From Oryzomicrobium terrae (GTDB lineage: Bacteria > Pseudomonadota > Gammaproteobacteria > Burkholderiales > Rhodocyclaceae): 64,000 nucleotides of DNA. Both the position numbers and the translations under genes were made by a program. The DNA is taken from assembly GCF_008274805.1 (NCBI RefSeq), contig NZ_CP022579.1, positions 2,790,001-2,854,000 of the forward strand. The letters run 5' to 3'. Below the pieces are notes generated by a model. It was not told the origin of the DNA. It saw nothing but the letters and a program-made list of their open reading frames with translations, and made no database searches. Positions 14,687 through 23,063 of the stretch are shown one piece after another. Within the stretch, counting starts at the first letter, position 1. Each line of letters starts with the position of its first letter.

Positions 14687-16654
14687 CTAGCCCTGGAGCA
14701 ACCGGGTTTCCGCCGCGCTGACCTCGTATTGCCCGCCGAGCAGGACCACCACGTCGCCGGACTGGAAACGCATCTCGGAATCGGGTTCGACCCCGGTGAT
14801 ACCGCGGCGGCGTACGGCGCTAACCTCGATGCCCATTTCGTCCAGGCCCAGTTCCTCGATGCTGCGCCCCACGCCGTAGGCCTGATCGGTGAGCAGCACC
14901 GAGTGCAGGCGGGGCGCCTGGGTGTCCGGGCTGTCGTCGCTCCGCTCGGTCAGACCATGGAAGAAGCCACGCAGCAGCCGGTAGCGCTCGCTACGGGTTT
15001 CGCGCAGGCGGCGCAGCACCCGGTTGAGCGGCACCCCGAGCAACACCAGGGCATGGGAGGCGAGCATCAGGGTGGCCTCCATCACGTCCGGCACGATCTC
15101 GGCGGCACCGGCCTTGGAGAGGCGCTCCAGATCGCGCTCGTCGGCGGTACGGACCACCACCGGCAGGTCCGGCCGCAGCTGCTGGACATGGTGCAGGATG
15201 CGCTCGGCCGAGGCCGTGTCGTTGAAGGTCACGATCAGCACCTGGGCCCGGGCCACCCCGGCCGCCACCAGGGTTTCCTTGCGCGTCGCGTCGCCATAGA
15301 CCACCGATTCACCGGCACTAACCGCCTCGCGCACGTGCTCCGGGTCCAGATCCAGGGCGACGTAGGAGAACCCCTCCCGGGCGAGGAAACGGGCCAGGTG
15401 CTGACCGGAGCGACCGAAGCCGCAGATCAGGACGTGCCGGTCGGTGGCCATGGTCTGGGCGGCGATACGGGTCAGCTGCATCGAACGCAGCATCCATTCA
15501 CTGGCGGCCAGACGCATCACGATGCGCTCGCTAAAATGGACGATCAGGGGCGCCGCCAGCATCGACAACACCAGAGCCGCCAGCACCACCTGCAAGGTTT
15601 CCATCGGCACCAGGGGCTGGTTGCTGGTCAGGGCGATCAGCACGAAGCCGAATTCCCCGCCGGCCGCGAGCCACAAGCCGCTGCGCAGGGCGGTGCCCGG
15701 CGAGGCGCCCATCAGGCGTGCCAGGCCGGCCACCAGGGCGAACTTGCCAAGCAGCACCCCGACCAGAACCAGGGCCACCCAGAAGAAATGCTGGAAGATC
15801 GTATGGGGGTCGAGCAGCATCCCGACCGAGACAAAGAACAACCCCATCAGCACATCGCGGAAGGGCTTGATGTCCTCTTCCACCTGATGGCGGTATTCGG
15901 TCTCGGAAATCAACATGCCGGCGACAAAGGCGCCCAGGGCTAGGGACAGCCCCGCCATCTCGGTGACGTGGGCCAAGCCCAGGGTGACCAGCAGCACGTT
16001 GAGCACGAACAATTCGGCCGACTGGCGCCGCGCCACCACGTAGAACAGGCGGCGCATCAGCTTTTGCCCCAGGTACAGGACCAGGGCGAGCACGAATACC
16101 GCCTTGAGGGCGGCCAGCCCCAGGGTGCGCAACATCTCCCCGGCCGGCTCGGCAAAGGCGGGAATAAGGATCAGCAGGGGCACCACCGCCAGATCCTGGA
16201 AGAGCAGTACGCCGATCACCTGCCGGCCATGGGGGGAGTCCAGTTCAAGCCGCTCTGTCAGGAGTTTGGACAGCACCGCGGTAGACGACATGGCGATGAT
16301 GCCGCCCAGAGCCACCCCGGCCTGCCAGGGCAACCCGGCAGCCAGGGAAATCAGCAGTACCACCGCCATCACCCCCAGCACCTGGGCCGAGCCCAGGCCA
16401 AACACCACCTGGCGCATGGCGTGGAGCTTGGGTAGGGAAAACTCCAGGCCGATCGAGAACATCAGAAACACCACACCGAACTCGGCCAGGTGCTGCACGC
16501 TGGCCACGTCGCGCAACAGGCCAAAGGCGTGGGGGCCGACCAGGGTACCCACCACCAGGTAGCCAAGTACCGGCGGCAACTGGAAGCGACGAAACAGGGC
16601 CACGGCGACCACGCTGGCGGCGAGCAGGAAGATGGTGACGGTCAGCAGGTTCAT
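14687..16654 (-). CDS. Kef/CPA2-type cation:proton antiporter with RCK domain
   Basis: A 655-residue monovalent cation:proton antiporter-2 protein. The start is ATG 16654 (MNLLTVTIFLLAAS); the frame is open upstream without support. About 12 membrane helices (1-380) include FSIGLEFSLPKL, GGIIAMSSTAVLSKLL and FQDLAVVPLL, typical of KefB/KefC/YbaL. The cytoplasmic part has an RCK_N nucleotide-binding domain (406-520, GFGRSG at 412-417) and an RCK_C domain at the C-terminus. It probably exports K+ in exchange for H+. I see no evidence for glutathione gating, so no gene symbol is given. It diverges from kdsD. Confidence 0.9.
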   Translation of the reverse strand: MNLLTVTIFLLAASVVAVALFRRFQLPPVLGYLVVGTLVGPHAFGLLRDVASVQHLAEFGVVFLMFSIGLEFSLPKLHAMRQVVFGLGSAQVLGVMAVVLLISLAAGLPWQAGVALGGIIAMSSTAVLSKLLTERLELDSPHGRQVIGVLLFQDLAVVPLLILIPAFAEPAGEMLRTLGLAALKAVFVLALVLYLGQKLMRRLFYVVARRQSAELFVLNVLLVTLGLAHVTEMAGLSLALGAFVAGMLISETEYRHQVEEDIKPFRDVLMGLFFVSVGMLLDPHTIFQHFFWVALVLVGVLLGKFALVAGLARLMGASPGTALRSGLWLAAGGEFGFVLIALTSNQPLVPMETLQVVLAALVLSMLAAPLIVHFSERIVMRLAASEWMLRSMQLTRIAAQTMATDRHVLICGFGRSGQHLARFLAREGFSYVALDLDPEHVREAVSAGESVVYGDATRKETLVAAGVARAQVLIVTFNDTASAERILHHVQQLRPDLPVVVRTADERDLERLSKAGAAEIVPDVMEATLMLASHALVLLGVPLNRVLRRLRETRSERYRLLRGFFHGLTERSDDSPDTQAPRLHSVLLTDQAYGVGRSIEELGLDEMGIEVSAVRRRGITGVEPDSEMRFQSGDVVVLLGGQYEVSAAETRLLQG

Positions 16655-16773
16655 GGCGAGGACGCAGTGAGGGCAAGGTACGGCCAACCACCCAGAACCC
16701 CAGTCCGAACAAGGCCCGACGGGGGGAGTGGTATACTTGACCGAATCATAACCGCAGCACCCCGACCGACCCA

Positions 16774-17772
16774 ATGACCTCCGCATTGCCTCCCGTTGCC
16801 AAGGCAACTCCCCAAGCGCTCGAACTGGCCCGCCAGGTTCTGCGCATCGAGGCCGACGCGGTCGCGGCGCTAATCGGGCGCATCGGCGCCGATTTTCTCG
16901 CCGCCGTGGATCTGGTGCTCGCCTGCAAGGGTCGCCTGATCGTCTCGGGCATGGGCAAGTCCGGCCACATCGGCCGCAAGATCGCCGCCACCTTCGCCAG
17001 CACCGGTACCCCGGCCTACTTCGTCCATCCTGCCGAAGCCAGTCACGGCGATCTGGGCATGATCACCGGCGAGGACGTGGTGGTCGCCTTATCCAATTCC
17101 GGCGAGTCCGAGGAACTGGTGCGCATCGTCCCCATCCTCAAGCGCCAGGGCGCCAAGCTGATCGCCATGACCGGCAACCCGGCCTCGTCCCTGGGGCGCC
17201 AGGCTGATGTGCACCTGGATGCAGCGGTCGCGCAGGAAGCCTGCCCTCTGGGGCTGGCCCCCACCGCCAGTACCACCGCCGCCCTGGCCCTGGGCGATGC
17301 CCTGGCCGTGGCCGTGCTCGACGCCCGGGGTTTCGGCCCGGACGACTTCGCCCGCTCCCACCCCGGCGGTACCCTGGGCCGGCGCCTGCTCACCCACGTC
17401 CGTGACGTGATGCGCCCGCAGGAGGCCGTGCCGACCATCGGTCCCGATGCCAGCCTGGCCGACGCGGTACTGGCCACTTCCCGTGGCGGCCTGGGCATGA
17501 CGGCGGTGGTCGATGCGGCGCACCGCGTCCTGGGCATCTTCACCGACGGCGACCTGCGCCGCACCTTCGAAAAGAAGCTCGATTTCAACACGGTGGCCAT
17601 CGCCGATGTGATGACCCGCACGCCTCGCACCATCGGGCCGGAAAAGCTGGCCGTGGAAGCCGTCGAGATGATGGAACGGCACCACATCAACCAGCTGATC
17701 GTCACCGACCCCGCCGGCCAGCTCCTCGGCGCACTGAACATGCACGACCTGTTCCGCGCCAAGGTCATTTGA
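16774..17772 (+). CDS. kdsD: Arabinose-5-phosphate isomerase
   Basis: A 332-residue enzyme converting ribulose 5-phosphate to arabinose 5-phosphate, the first step towards KDO for lipopolysaccharide. An SIS domain (about 40-175: LIVSGMGKSGHIGRKIAATF, VVALSNSGESEEL) is followed by two CBS domains (205-330). It is first in the kdsD-kdsC-lptC-lptA operon, with 18 bp to kdsC. The length and domain order match KdsD/KpsF. Confidence 0.95.
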   Translation: MTSALPPVAKATPQALELARQVLRIEADAVAALIGRIGADFLAAVDLVLACKGRLIVSGMGKSGHIGRKIAATFASTGTPAYFVHPAEASHGDLGMITGEDVVVALSNSGESEELVRIVPILKRQGAKLIAMTGNPASSLGRQADVHLDAAVAQEACPLGLAPTASTTAALALGDALAVAVLDARGFGPDDFARSHPGGTLGRRLLTHVRDVMRPQEAVPTIGPDASLADAVLATSRGGLGMTAVVDAAHRVLGIFTDGDLRRTFEKKLDFNTVAIADVMTRTPRTIGPEKLAVEAVEMMERHHINQLIVTDPAGQLLGALNMHDLFRAKVI

Positions 17773-17790
17773 CCCGACTCCGTTTTCGCC

Positions 17791-18324
17791 ATGTCCGCAC
17801 CCACCCTCAAATTGATGGCCTTTGACGTCGATGGCGTCATGACCGACGGCCGCCTCTACTTCACCGACGACGGCAGCGAGGTCAAGGCCTTCCACACCCT
17901 GGACGGCCAAGGACTGAAGATGCTGGCCGGCGCCGGCGTGCAATTGGCCATCATCACCGGCCGGCGTTCCAACTGCGTCACCCACCGCGCCCACAACCTG
18001 GGCATCGACCTGCTGTTCCAGGGCGTGCACGACAAGCATGCGGTGATGGCCGATCTGCTGCGCCGCCTCGGCCTGTCCTTCGCCCAGGCCGGCTACATGG
18101 GTGACGATGTGGTGGACCTGCCGGTGATGCGTGCCTGCGGTTTTTCCGCCGCCCCGGCCAATGGCCACGCCGTGGTCAAGCAATACGCCAGCCTGGTCAC
18201 CCAGCTAAAAGGCGGCGAAGGAGCCGTGCGCGAAGTCTGCGACCACCTGCTCACCGCCCAAGGCCGTCTCGACGCCGCCCTGGCGCCGTACCTGGTGACC
18301 TTTCCGGACGCTGCTCCGCGATGA
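17791..18324 (+). CDS. kdsC: KDO-8-phosphate phosphatase
   Basis: A 177-residue HAD-family phosphatase that releases phosphate from KDO 8-phosphate. The motif I DVDGVMTDG holds the nucleophile Asp and the acid/base Asp; motif II is IITGR, and motif III/IV is YMGDDVVDLPVM. It is cap-less, as in KdsC. It overlaps lptC by four bases (ATGA). Confidence 0.95.
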   Translation: MSAPTLKLMAFDVDGVMTDGRLYFTDDGSEVKAFHTLDGQGLKMLAGAGVQLAIITGRRSNCVTHRAHNLGIDLLFQGVHDKHAVMADLLRRLGLSFAQAGYMGDDVVDLPVMRACGFSAAPANGHAVVKQYASLVTQLKGGEGAVREVCDHLLTAQGRLDAALAPYLVTFPDAAPR

Positions 18325-18902
18325 AGCCCTCGTTCGGCCCCGGGCTCTTCCCCATCGGCGTGATGGCGGCGCTGGCCGGCCTGACCCTATGGCTGTCCCA
18401 GACCACCCAGTTGCCCGAACCGGACCGCAGTGGCAAATTCCGCCACGACCCGGATTACCGCATCGAACGCTTCACCCTGACCAAGCTGTCCCCCCAGGGC
18501 GAGCCGCACCACGTGCTCGTCGCCGACAAGATGCTGCATTACCCGGATGACGACACCACCGACGTGACCCGGCCACGCTTGACCACCCTGGTGCCGGGCA
18601 AGCCCCGCACCCTGGTGACCTCCGACATGGGCCACGTCAATAGCGACGGCAGCGAAGTCCAGCTGACGGGCAACGTGCACCTGGTCCGTGACGGCACCAA
18701 GGGCAATCCGCCCATGGAAGCCTTCGCCCCCGATCTGCTGGTCCTGCCCGACGACGAGAAGGCCAGCACCAAGAGCCCGGTGCGTTTCGTCCAGGGCGCC
18801 TCCCAACTCAACGGCACCGGCTTCGACATGGACAGCGCCGCCATGCAGGCCAACCTTCACTCCCGCGTTTCCGGCCAGTTCGAAAGCCGCCACAAAAAAT
18901 GA
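18321..18902 (+). CDS. lptC: LPS export protein LptC
   Basis: A 193-residue bitopic inner-membrane protein with one helix near 9-25 (LFPIGVMAALAGLTLWL) and a periplasmic beta-jellyroll domain (YRIERFTLTKLSPQG, HYPDDDTTDVTRPRLT). It passes LPS from the LptBFG transporter to LptA. It overlaps kdsC and lptA by four bases each, indicating translational coupling. Confidence 0.92.
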   Translation: MKPSFGPGLFPIGVMAALAGLTLWLSQTTQLPEPDRSGKFRHDPDYRIERFTLTKLSPQGEPHHVLVADKMLHYPDDDTTDVTRPRLTTLVPGKPRTLVTSDMGHVNSDGSEVQLTGNVHLVRDGTKGNPPMEAFAPDLLVLPDDEKASTKSPVRFVQGASQLNGTGFDMDSAAMQANLHSRVSGQFESRHKK

Positions 18903-19555
18903 CCGCCACCTTCCACTCCAGCCGCCCCGTCCTCCTCCTTTCCTTGGCGCTGGCCCTGCACATGCTGATGGCCACGGCACCGGCCCGCGCCGAGAAGGCC
19001 GACAAGGAAAAACCGGTCAACCTCGAAGCCGACCGGGTCAGCGCCGACGATGCGCGCAAGGTCTACACCTTCGAAGGCAACGTCCGGCTGGTGCAGGGCA
19101 CCATGAGCCTGCTCGCCGACCGGGTGGTGGTGACCCAGGATGAAAGCGGTTTCCAGAAGGGGGTCGCCTACGGCCTCAACGGCAAGCTGGCCAAGTTCCG
19201 GCAAAAGCGCGAAGGCAAGGACGAGTGGATCGACGGCGAGGCCGAGCGCATCGATCACGACGCCAAGACCGACACCACAGAACTGTTCATCCGCGCCTGG
19301 GTCAAGTCCGGCCAGGACGAGGTGCGCGGCCCCTACATCCGCTACGACGCCCTGACCGAGCAATACCTGGTGGCGTCGGCGCCGGGCGCCAAGCCCACCG
19401 CCAGCGGCACGGCCCCGGGGGCCGCCCCCGCCGGCCGGGTACGGGCCATCCTCCAGCCCAAGGGCAAGGGCGCCGACACCGCCGCGCCGACGGGAACAAC
19501 CAAGGGCGATGGTCTGCCGCTGAAATCGGCGCCGACGGTCAACACCGACCGCTGA
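18899..19555 (+). CDS. lptA: LPS periplasmic bridge protein LptA
   Basis: A 218-residue periplasmic protein with an N-terminal signal peptide (LLLSLALALHMLMATAPARA, cleavage near 31). Its OstA-like beta-jellyroll core reads VNLEADRVSADDARKVYTF, then EGNVRLVQGTMSLLADRVVV. A Pro/Ala/Gly-rich tail covers the last ~45 residues. It forms the filament bridging LptC and LptD. The usual next genes, lptB and rpoN, are absent here; a phasin gene follows after 285 bp. Confidence 0.92.
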   Translation: MTATFHSSRPVLLLSLALALHMLMATAPARAEKADKEKPVNLEADRVSADDARKVYTFEGNVRLVQGTMSLLADRVVVTQDESGFQKGVAYGLNGKLAKFRQKREGKDEWIDGEAERIDHDAKTDTTELFIRAWVKSGQDEVRGPYIRYDALTEQYLVASAPGAKPTASGTAPGAAPAGRVRAILQPKGKGADTAAPTGTTKGDGLPLKSAPTVNTDR

Positions 19556-19628
19556 CCCCTGCGGCAACGCGCAAGTCTTGTAATTACAGCAAGACAACCT
19601 TCTGTTTTTAAGGCGTTTAATAAGTTTG

Positions 19629-19696
19629 TGCACCGCAACAAAAAGGTGTTGACATCGCAACCAGTCTCCCTATAATGGGAAACATGCTGCGGTGCA
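19629..19696. promoter_or_regulatory. Paired inverted operator-like boxes around the phasin promoter
   Basis: TGCACCGCA at 19629-19637 and its exact reverse complement TGCGGTGCA at 19688-19696; the similarity extends to 11 of 12 bases (TGCACCGCAACA against TGCACCGCAGCA). One lies just upstream of the -35, the other over the start region. This is the layout of a repressor pair. PhaR, the PHA-responsive repressor of phasin genes, binds TGC/GCA-type palindromes and is the natural candidate; this is inference. Confidence 0.5.
19649..19676 (+). promoter_or_regulatory. Sigma-70 promoter of the first phasin gene
   Basis: TTGACA at 19649-19654 and TATAAT at 19671-19676, both full consensus, with a 16-bp spacer. 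Transcription should begin near 19683, leaving a leader of about 155 nt. Confidence 0.85.
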
Positions 19697-19839
19697 ACAC
19701 TTCTACCCGGGTCACTCCGGAAGCAGACCGCACAGATTCGAGAGTCCCTCGGGACTCCGGACCGGGGCCTCGAGATAACGCTGGCAACGGTCTTCCCCCG
19801 AAGGATGTTGAACGAGCTTAACTTCCGAAGGAGATGTAC

Positions 19840-20391
19840 ATGTTCGCCACCCCCGAGCAATTCGCCGCTGCCAACAAGGTCACCGTGGACGCCCTGCTGA
19901 CCATCGCCAACACCGCCCTGGCTTCCGCCGAGCGCGTTGCCGCCCTGAACCTGCACACTGCCCGCGCCCTGATCGAGGACAGCGTGTCCAGCACCAAGAC
20001 CCTGCTGGGTGCCAAGGACGTGCAGGAGCTGGTTTCCCTGCAAGCCGCCCTGGCGCAGCCCAACGTGGAAAAGGCCGTGGCCTACTCCCGCAGCGTCTAT
20101 GAAATCAGCGCCCAGACCCAGGAAGAAGTGTCCAAGGTCTTCGAAGCCCAGCTGACCGAGTTCAACAAGGCCATCGGCGGCGTGCTGGACAAAGTGTCCA
20201 AGAACGCCCCGGCCGGTTCCGACGTGGCCGTGGCCGCCGTCAAGTCCGCCATCGCCGCTGCCAACTCCGCTTTCGACAGCGTGAACAAGGCTGCCAAGCA
20301 AGTGGCCGAGATCGCCGAAGCCAACGTGGCTGCCGCCACCAACGCCACCGTCAAGGCGGTCGGCGCTGCCGGCAAGAAAAAAGCCGCCTAA
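19840..20391 (+). CDS. phaP: Phasin family protein
   Basis: A 183-residue phasin that coats polyhydroxyalkanoate granules. The start is the second ATG (19840): AAGGAG at 19828-19833 is six bases before it and would abut the ATG at 19834. The chain is almost wholly amphipathic helix: MFATPEQFAAANKVTVDALL, LNLHTARALIEDSV, LGAKDVQELVSLQAALAQPN. It ends in an Ala/Lys-rich tail (AAGKKKAA). Consensus promoter hexamers fit a highly abundant protein. It has a paralogue immediately downstream. Confidence 0.92.
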   Translation: MFATPEQFAAANKVTVDALLTIANTALASAERVAALNLHTARALIEDSVSSTKTLLGAKDVQELVSLQAALAQPNVEKAVAYSRSVYEISAQTQEEVSKVFEAQLTEFNKAIGGVLDKVSKNAPAGSDVAVAAVKSAIAAANSAFDSVNKAAKQVAEIAEANVAAATNATVKAVGAAGKKKAA

Positions 20392-20401
20392 CGGCGCGCT
20401 G

Positions 20402-20432
20402 AAATCCCCCGGTTCGCCGGGGGATTTTTTTA
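20402..20432 (+). terminator. Rho-independent terminator after phasin 1
   Basis: AAATCCCCCGG/CCGGGGGATTT, a perfect 11-bp stem with a TTCG tetraloop, followed by a T-run. Confidence 0.92.
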
Positions 20433-20580
20433 TCGGCTACAGCCAAAGCCGCTTGCTACAATGATTCAACGCTACGACAAAAGCATCACACGATAACTAG
20501 CGACAATAAAAACAGGCGCCCCCACGCCAACCGCTCTTGGACGATTACATTCTGTCCCATCTACCTGGAGGGTTTGCACT

Positions 20581-21141
20581 ATGTCGACGCAACAAAATCT
20601 TGAACAACTGAAGGCTGCCCAGAAGGTCAACGCCGAGGTTCTCCTCGAGCTGACCCGTTCCACCTTCGACAGCATCGAGCGCCTGTCCGCGCTGAATATC
20701 GAAACCGCCCGCGAATTGCTGAACGCCTCGGTGGCCCAGAGCAGCACCCTGCTCGCCGCCAAGGACGTGCAGGAAGCCGCCCGTCTGCAGACCACCTTGG
20801 CCCAGCCCAACCTGGAGCTGCTGACCAACTACTACCGCAAGCTCTACGAGCTGGTCACCGAATTGCAGAAGGACGCCACCCACGTGGTCGAGTCCCACTA
20901 TAACCACCTGTCGAAGAACGCTTCCGCGGCCATCGAGAAGAGCACCGCCAGCGCCCCAGGCGGTGACGTGGTCGAAGCGGCACTGAAGTCCATCCTGTCG
21001 GCCTCCACCCAGGTGTTCGACAACATGACCAAGGCCGCCAAGCAGTTCGCCGACATCGCCGACGCCAACGTCAAGGCCGCATCCACCGCCACCAGCAAGG
21101 CCGTGAGCAGCGCCACCAAGGCCAGCGCCGCGAAAAAATAA
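20581..21141 (+). CDS. Phasin family protein, second copy
   Basis: A 186-residue phasin paralogous to the previous gene: SIERLSALNIETARELLNAS, LAAKDVQEAARLQTTLAQPN and an Ala/Lys tail. GGAGG precedes the ATG by nine bases. It has its own intergenic region and terminator, so it can be expressed separately. The inverted boxes of the first phasin promoter are not found upstream, which suggests different regulation. Confidence 0.92.
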   Translation: MSTQQNLEQLKAAQKVNAEVLLELTRSTFDSIERLSALNIETARELLNASVAQSSTLLAAKDVQEAARLQTTLAQPNLELLTNYYRKLYELVTELQKDATHVVESHYNHLSKNASAAIEKSTASAPGGDVVEAALKSILSASTQVFDNMTKAAKQFADIADANVKAASTATSKAVSSATKASAAKK

Positions 21142-21159
21142 GAAGAATCAACGCAAAAC

Positions 21160-21189
21160 AAAAAGCCCCGGGACTTCCCGGGGCTTTTT
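21160..21189. terminator. Bidirectional terminator between phasin 2 and the CinA-like gene
   Basis: AAAAAGCCCCGGG/CCCGGGGCTTTTT with a 4-nt loop, A-run on the left and T-run on the right, placed between convergent genes. Confidence 0.92.
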
Positions 21190-21256
21190 GCGTTTACGCC
21201 ACCGCCCGCCACCGCGGTGCCGACCAGGCGGCTCCGCGCACGGCCTTAGCGCCGCA

Positions 21257-22063
21257 TCAGGGCCGCCAGGTCCAGGCGATGTTGCGCGCCTTCACCTCGG
21301 CCAGGATTTCGTCCATGGCCGCCGCCACCCGGGGCGCCAGGCCTTCGACGCCCAGCTCCAGGTGGCGCCGCTCGCCGTTTTCGGCCATGGACGGCAACGA
21401 GAACAGGCGCAGGTCCGGGTAGGCGGCGACGATGCGTTCCATCAGCTCCAGCAGGTTGCTCTCGTAGGCGCCGGGGCCGGTCAGTAGCAGGGCCCGGTCC
21501 ACCAGTTCCACGGGGCGGTGCAGGTCGCGGTGGCGGGAGTCCAGGGCCCACTCGATCATCGGCCAGGCCATCTGGGGAAAGCCGGGCACGAAATAGTGGT
21601 CGCGCACGAAGAAGCCGGGAATCTGGTTCACCGGGTTGGGGATGATGCCCGTGCCGGCCGGGAAGGTGCCGAGCAGCAGGCGCTTTTCCGTCGCCTCGGC
21701 GCCGAAGCGGCCGCGGATCAGGGCCTCGGCCTCGGGATGCAGTTCCAGGGGCACGCCCAGGGCGGCGGCCACCGCCTGGCGGGTATGATCGTCCGGGGTG
21801 TTGCCGATGCCGCCGCAGGAAAAGACCAGGTCGCCGGAGGCCAGGCTGCGCCGGAAGGCTTCGGTGAGGCGCGCCCGGTCGTCCCCCAGGTACTGCACCC
21901 AGGACAGGCGCAGCCCCCGGGCGGCGAGGAGCTCGGTCAGCTTGGCAAAGTGCTTGTCCTGGCGTTTGCCGGACAGGATCTCGTCGCCGATGATGAAGGC
22001 GCCGATGGTCCGGGACGGTGCCGGAACATCCCCAGCGCCAGGCGTGGTAACAACGTCGCTCAC
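21257..22063 (-). CDS. Molybdopterin-binding/CinA-like domain protein
   Basis: A 268-residue protein with the MoaB/MogA-type fold seen at the N-terminus of CinA: TIGAFIIGDEILSGKRQDKH, VFSCGGIGNTPDDHTRQAVA, GTGIIPNP and YFVPGFPQMAWPM. The start is the GTG at 22063, with AAGGAG seven bases upstream; this GTGA overlaps the stop of the preceding membrane-protein gene. It lacks the CinA C-terminal deamidase domain. The biochemical role of such stand-alone proteins is uncertain; nucleotide pyrophosphatase activity is known for some CinA relatives. Other frames here are shadows. Confidence 0.85.
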   Translation of the reverse strand: MSDVVTTPGAGDVPAPSRTIGAFIIGDEILSGKRQDKHFAKLTELLAARGLRLSWVQYLGDDRARLTEAFRRSLASGDLVFSCGGIGNTPDDHTRQAVAAALGVPLELHPEAEALIRGRFGAEATEKRLLLGTFPAGTGIIPNPVNQIPGFFVRDHYFVPGFPQMAWPMIEWALDSRHRDLHRPVELVDRALLLTGPGAYESNLLELMERIVAAYPDLRLFSLPSMAENGERRHLELGVEGLAPRVAAAMDEILAEVKARNIAWTWRP

Positions 22064-22863
22064 AACAATTCTCCTTGAATGACCCGGACCTTGCCGTCCG
22101 GACCGTCTGGACCACCGCTGCCCTCGATGGTCACGTTCACCACCTCGCCCTCCATCACCGCGCCGCGACGCAGGCGGCGCAACACTTCCAGGCCGAGATG
22201 GACGTAGGCCAGGGCGGTAAACGAGGGCACGAACAGGCCGAGCAGCGGCACATGGGCGGCAAAAGCCAGGATCAGGCCGAGCAGGTAGAAGCTGCCGCCA
22301 TGGCGGCGCTTGATCTCCTGCCATTCGGCCGGGGTGGCGTGGGCCGCCAGGGCGTCGAAGGCGAAGGTGCGGCGGTTGAGCCAGGCCAGCAGCATGATCG
22401 GCAGGATCAGGGCGGCGCCCGGGATCAGCCACAGGGGCAGGGTCACCAGCCAGCCGCCCAGGTAGCCGGCCACCGCCACCAGGCTGTTGACCGTGGAAGC
22501 GATAAAGCTGTCGCGCCCCAGGGGCGCCACGTCCCGGTAGTCGCTGCGCGCCAGCAGGCGCAGCAGCAGGGGCAGGATGACCGTGGCGGCGATGACCACG
22601 GCGGTCAGATAGGCCGCGGCCAGGATCACCACCCAGCCGCCAATGGCCGCCAGCAGGTGGGCCAGCCAGGCCACGCCCCAGCCGGAGAGCCAGGACAGGG
22701 GCGGCTGGAGCGCCAGCCAGTCGATCACCACGCCGAGAAAGGCGAAGGCCAGGACGATCCAGATCAGCAGCGCCAGGATCGCTGGACCGAGGATGGCGGC
22801 CCACACGCCGCCCCGGGACAGGGAGGCGAAGCTGCGCGCCAGGGCGAGCAGAACGTCAGCCAT
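22060..22863 (-). CDS. EI24/CysZ-like integral membrane protein
   Basis: A 267-residue membrane protein with about six to seven helices, including ILGPAILALLIWIVLAFAFL, WVVILAAAYLTAVVIAATVI and GGWLVTLPLWLIPGAALILP, plus the motif LLAWLNRRTFAFDALAAHAT. This is the EI24 superfamily pattern that includes CysZ (sulfate uptake). The start ATG 22863 has AAGGAG eight bases upstream. There is no sulfate-assimilation gene nearby, so the substrate is open. It is coupled to the CinA-like gene. Confidence 0.8.
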   Translation of the reverse strand: MADVLLALARSFASLSRGGVWAAILGPAILALLIWIVLAFAFLGVVIDWLALQPPLSWLSGWGVAWLAHLLAAIGGWVVILAAAYLTAVVIAATVILPLLLRLLARSDYRDVAPLGRDSFIASTVNSLVAVAGYLGGWLVTLPLWLIPGAALILPIMLLAWLNRRTFAFDALAAHATPAEWQEIKRRHGGSFYLLGLILAFAAHVPLLGLFVPSFTALAYVHLGLEVLRRLRRGAVMEGEVVNVTIEGSGGPDGPDGKVRVIQGELL

Positions 22864-22908
22864 GGGCGGACTCCTTGGCGAAAGGGAGGGACGATGCCAT
22901 GGCCAAAC

Positions 22909-23018
22909 CCCGCGCCAGTCGGGCATCTCCAGGCATACACCGTGAAACTCCGCGACTGGCGCGGATCTCCAGGCAGGCATCGCGGAGAACAAGCACTGGC
23001 GCGGCGTTCCAGGCAGCA
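22909..23018. repeat. Cluster of short interspersed repeats
   Basis: Three copies of a CGACTGGCGCGG core occur in about 110 bp: inverted at 22911-22922, direct at 22943-22965 (full form, TCCGCGACTGGCGCGGA) and a divergent copy near 22993-23004. Each is accompanied by a CTCCAGGCA or TTCCAGGCA segment. The full form recurs at 44238-44260 with 22 of 23 bases identical. Confidence 0.65.
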
Positions 23019-23063
23019 GGTAGCGCGGTCATGCGCTTCGAAGCAACGATCGGTTCCATACCC

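Noticed and set aside
21246-22115. 289-codon minus-strand frame over the CinA-like gene
   Set aside because: The overlapping frame with GTG start at 22063 has clear MoaB/CinA motifs; this one is Arg/Pro/Gly-rich.
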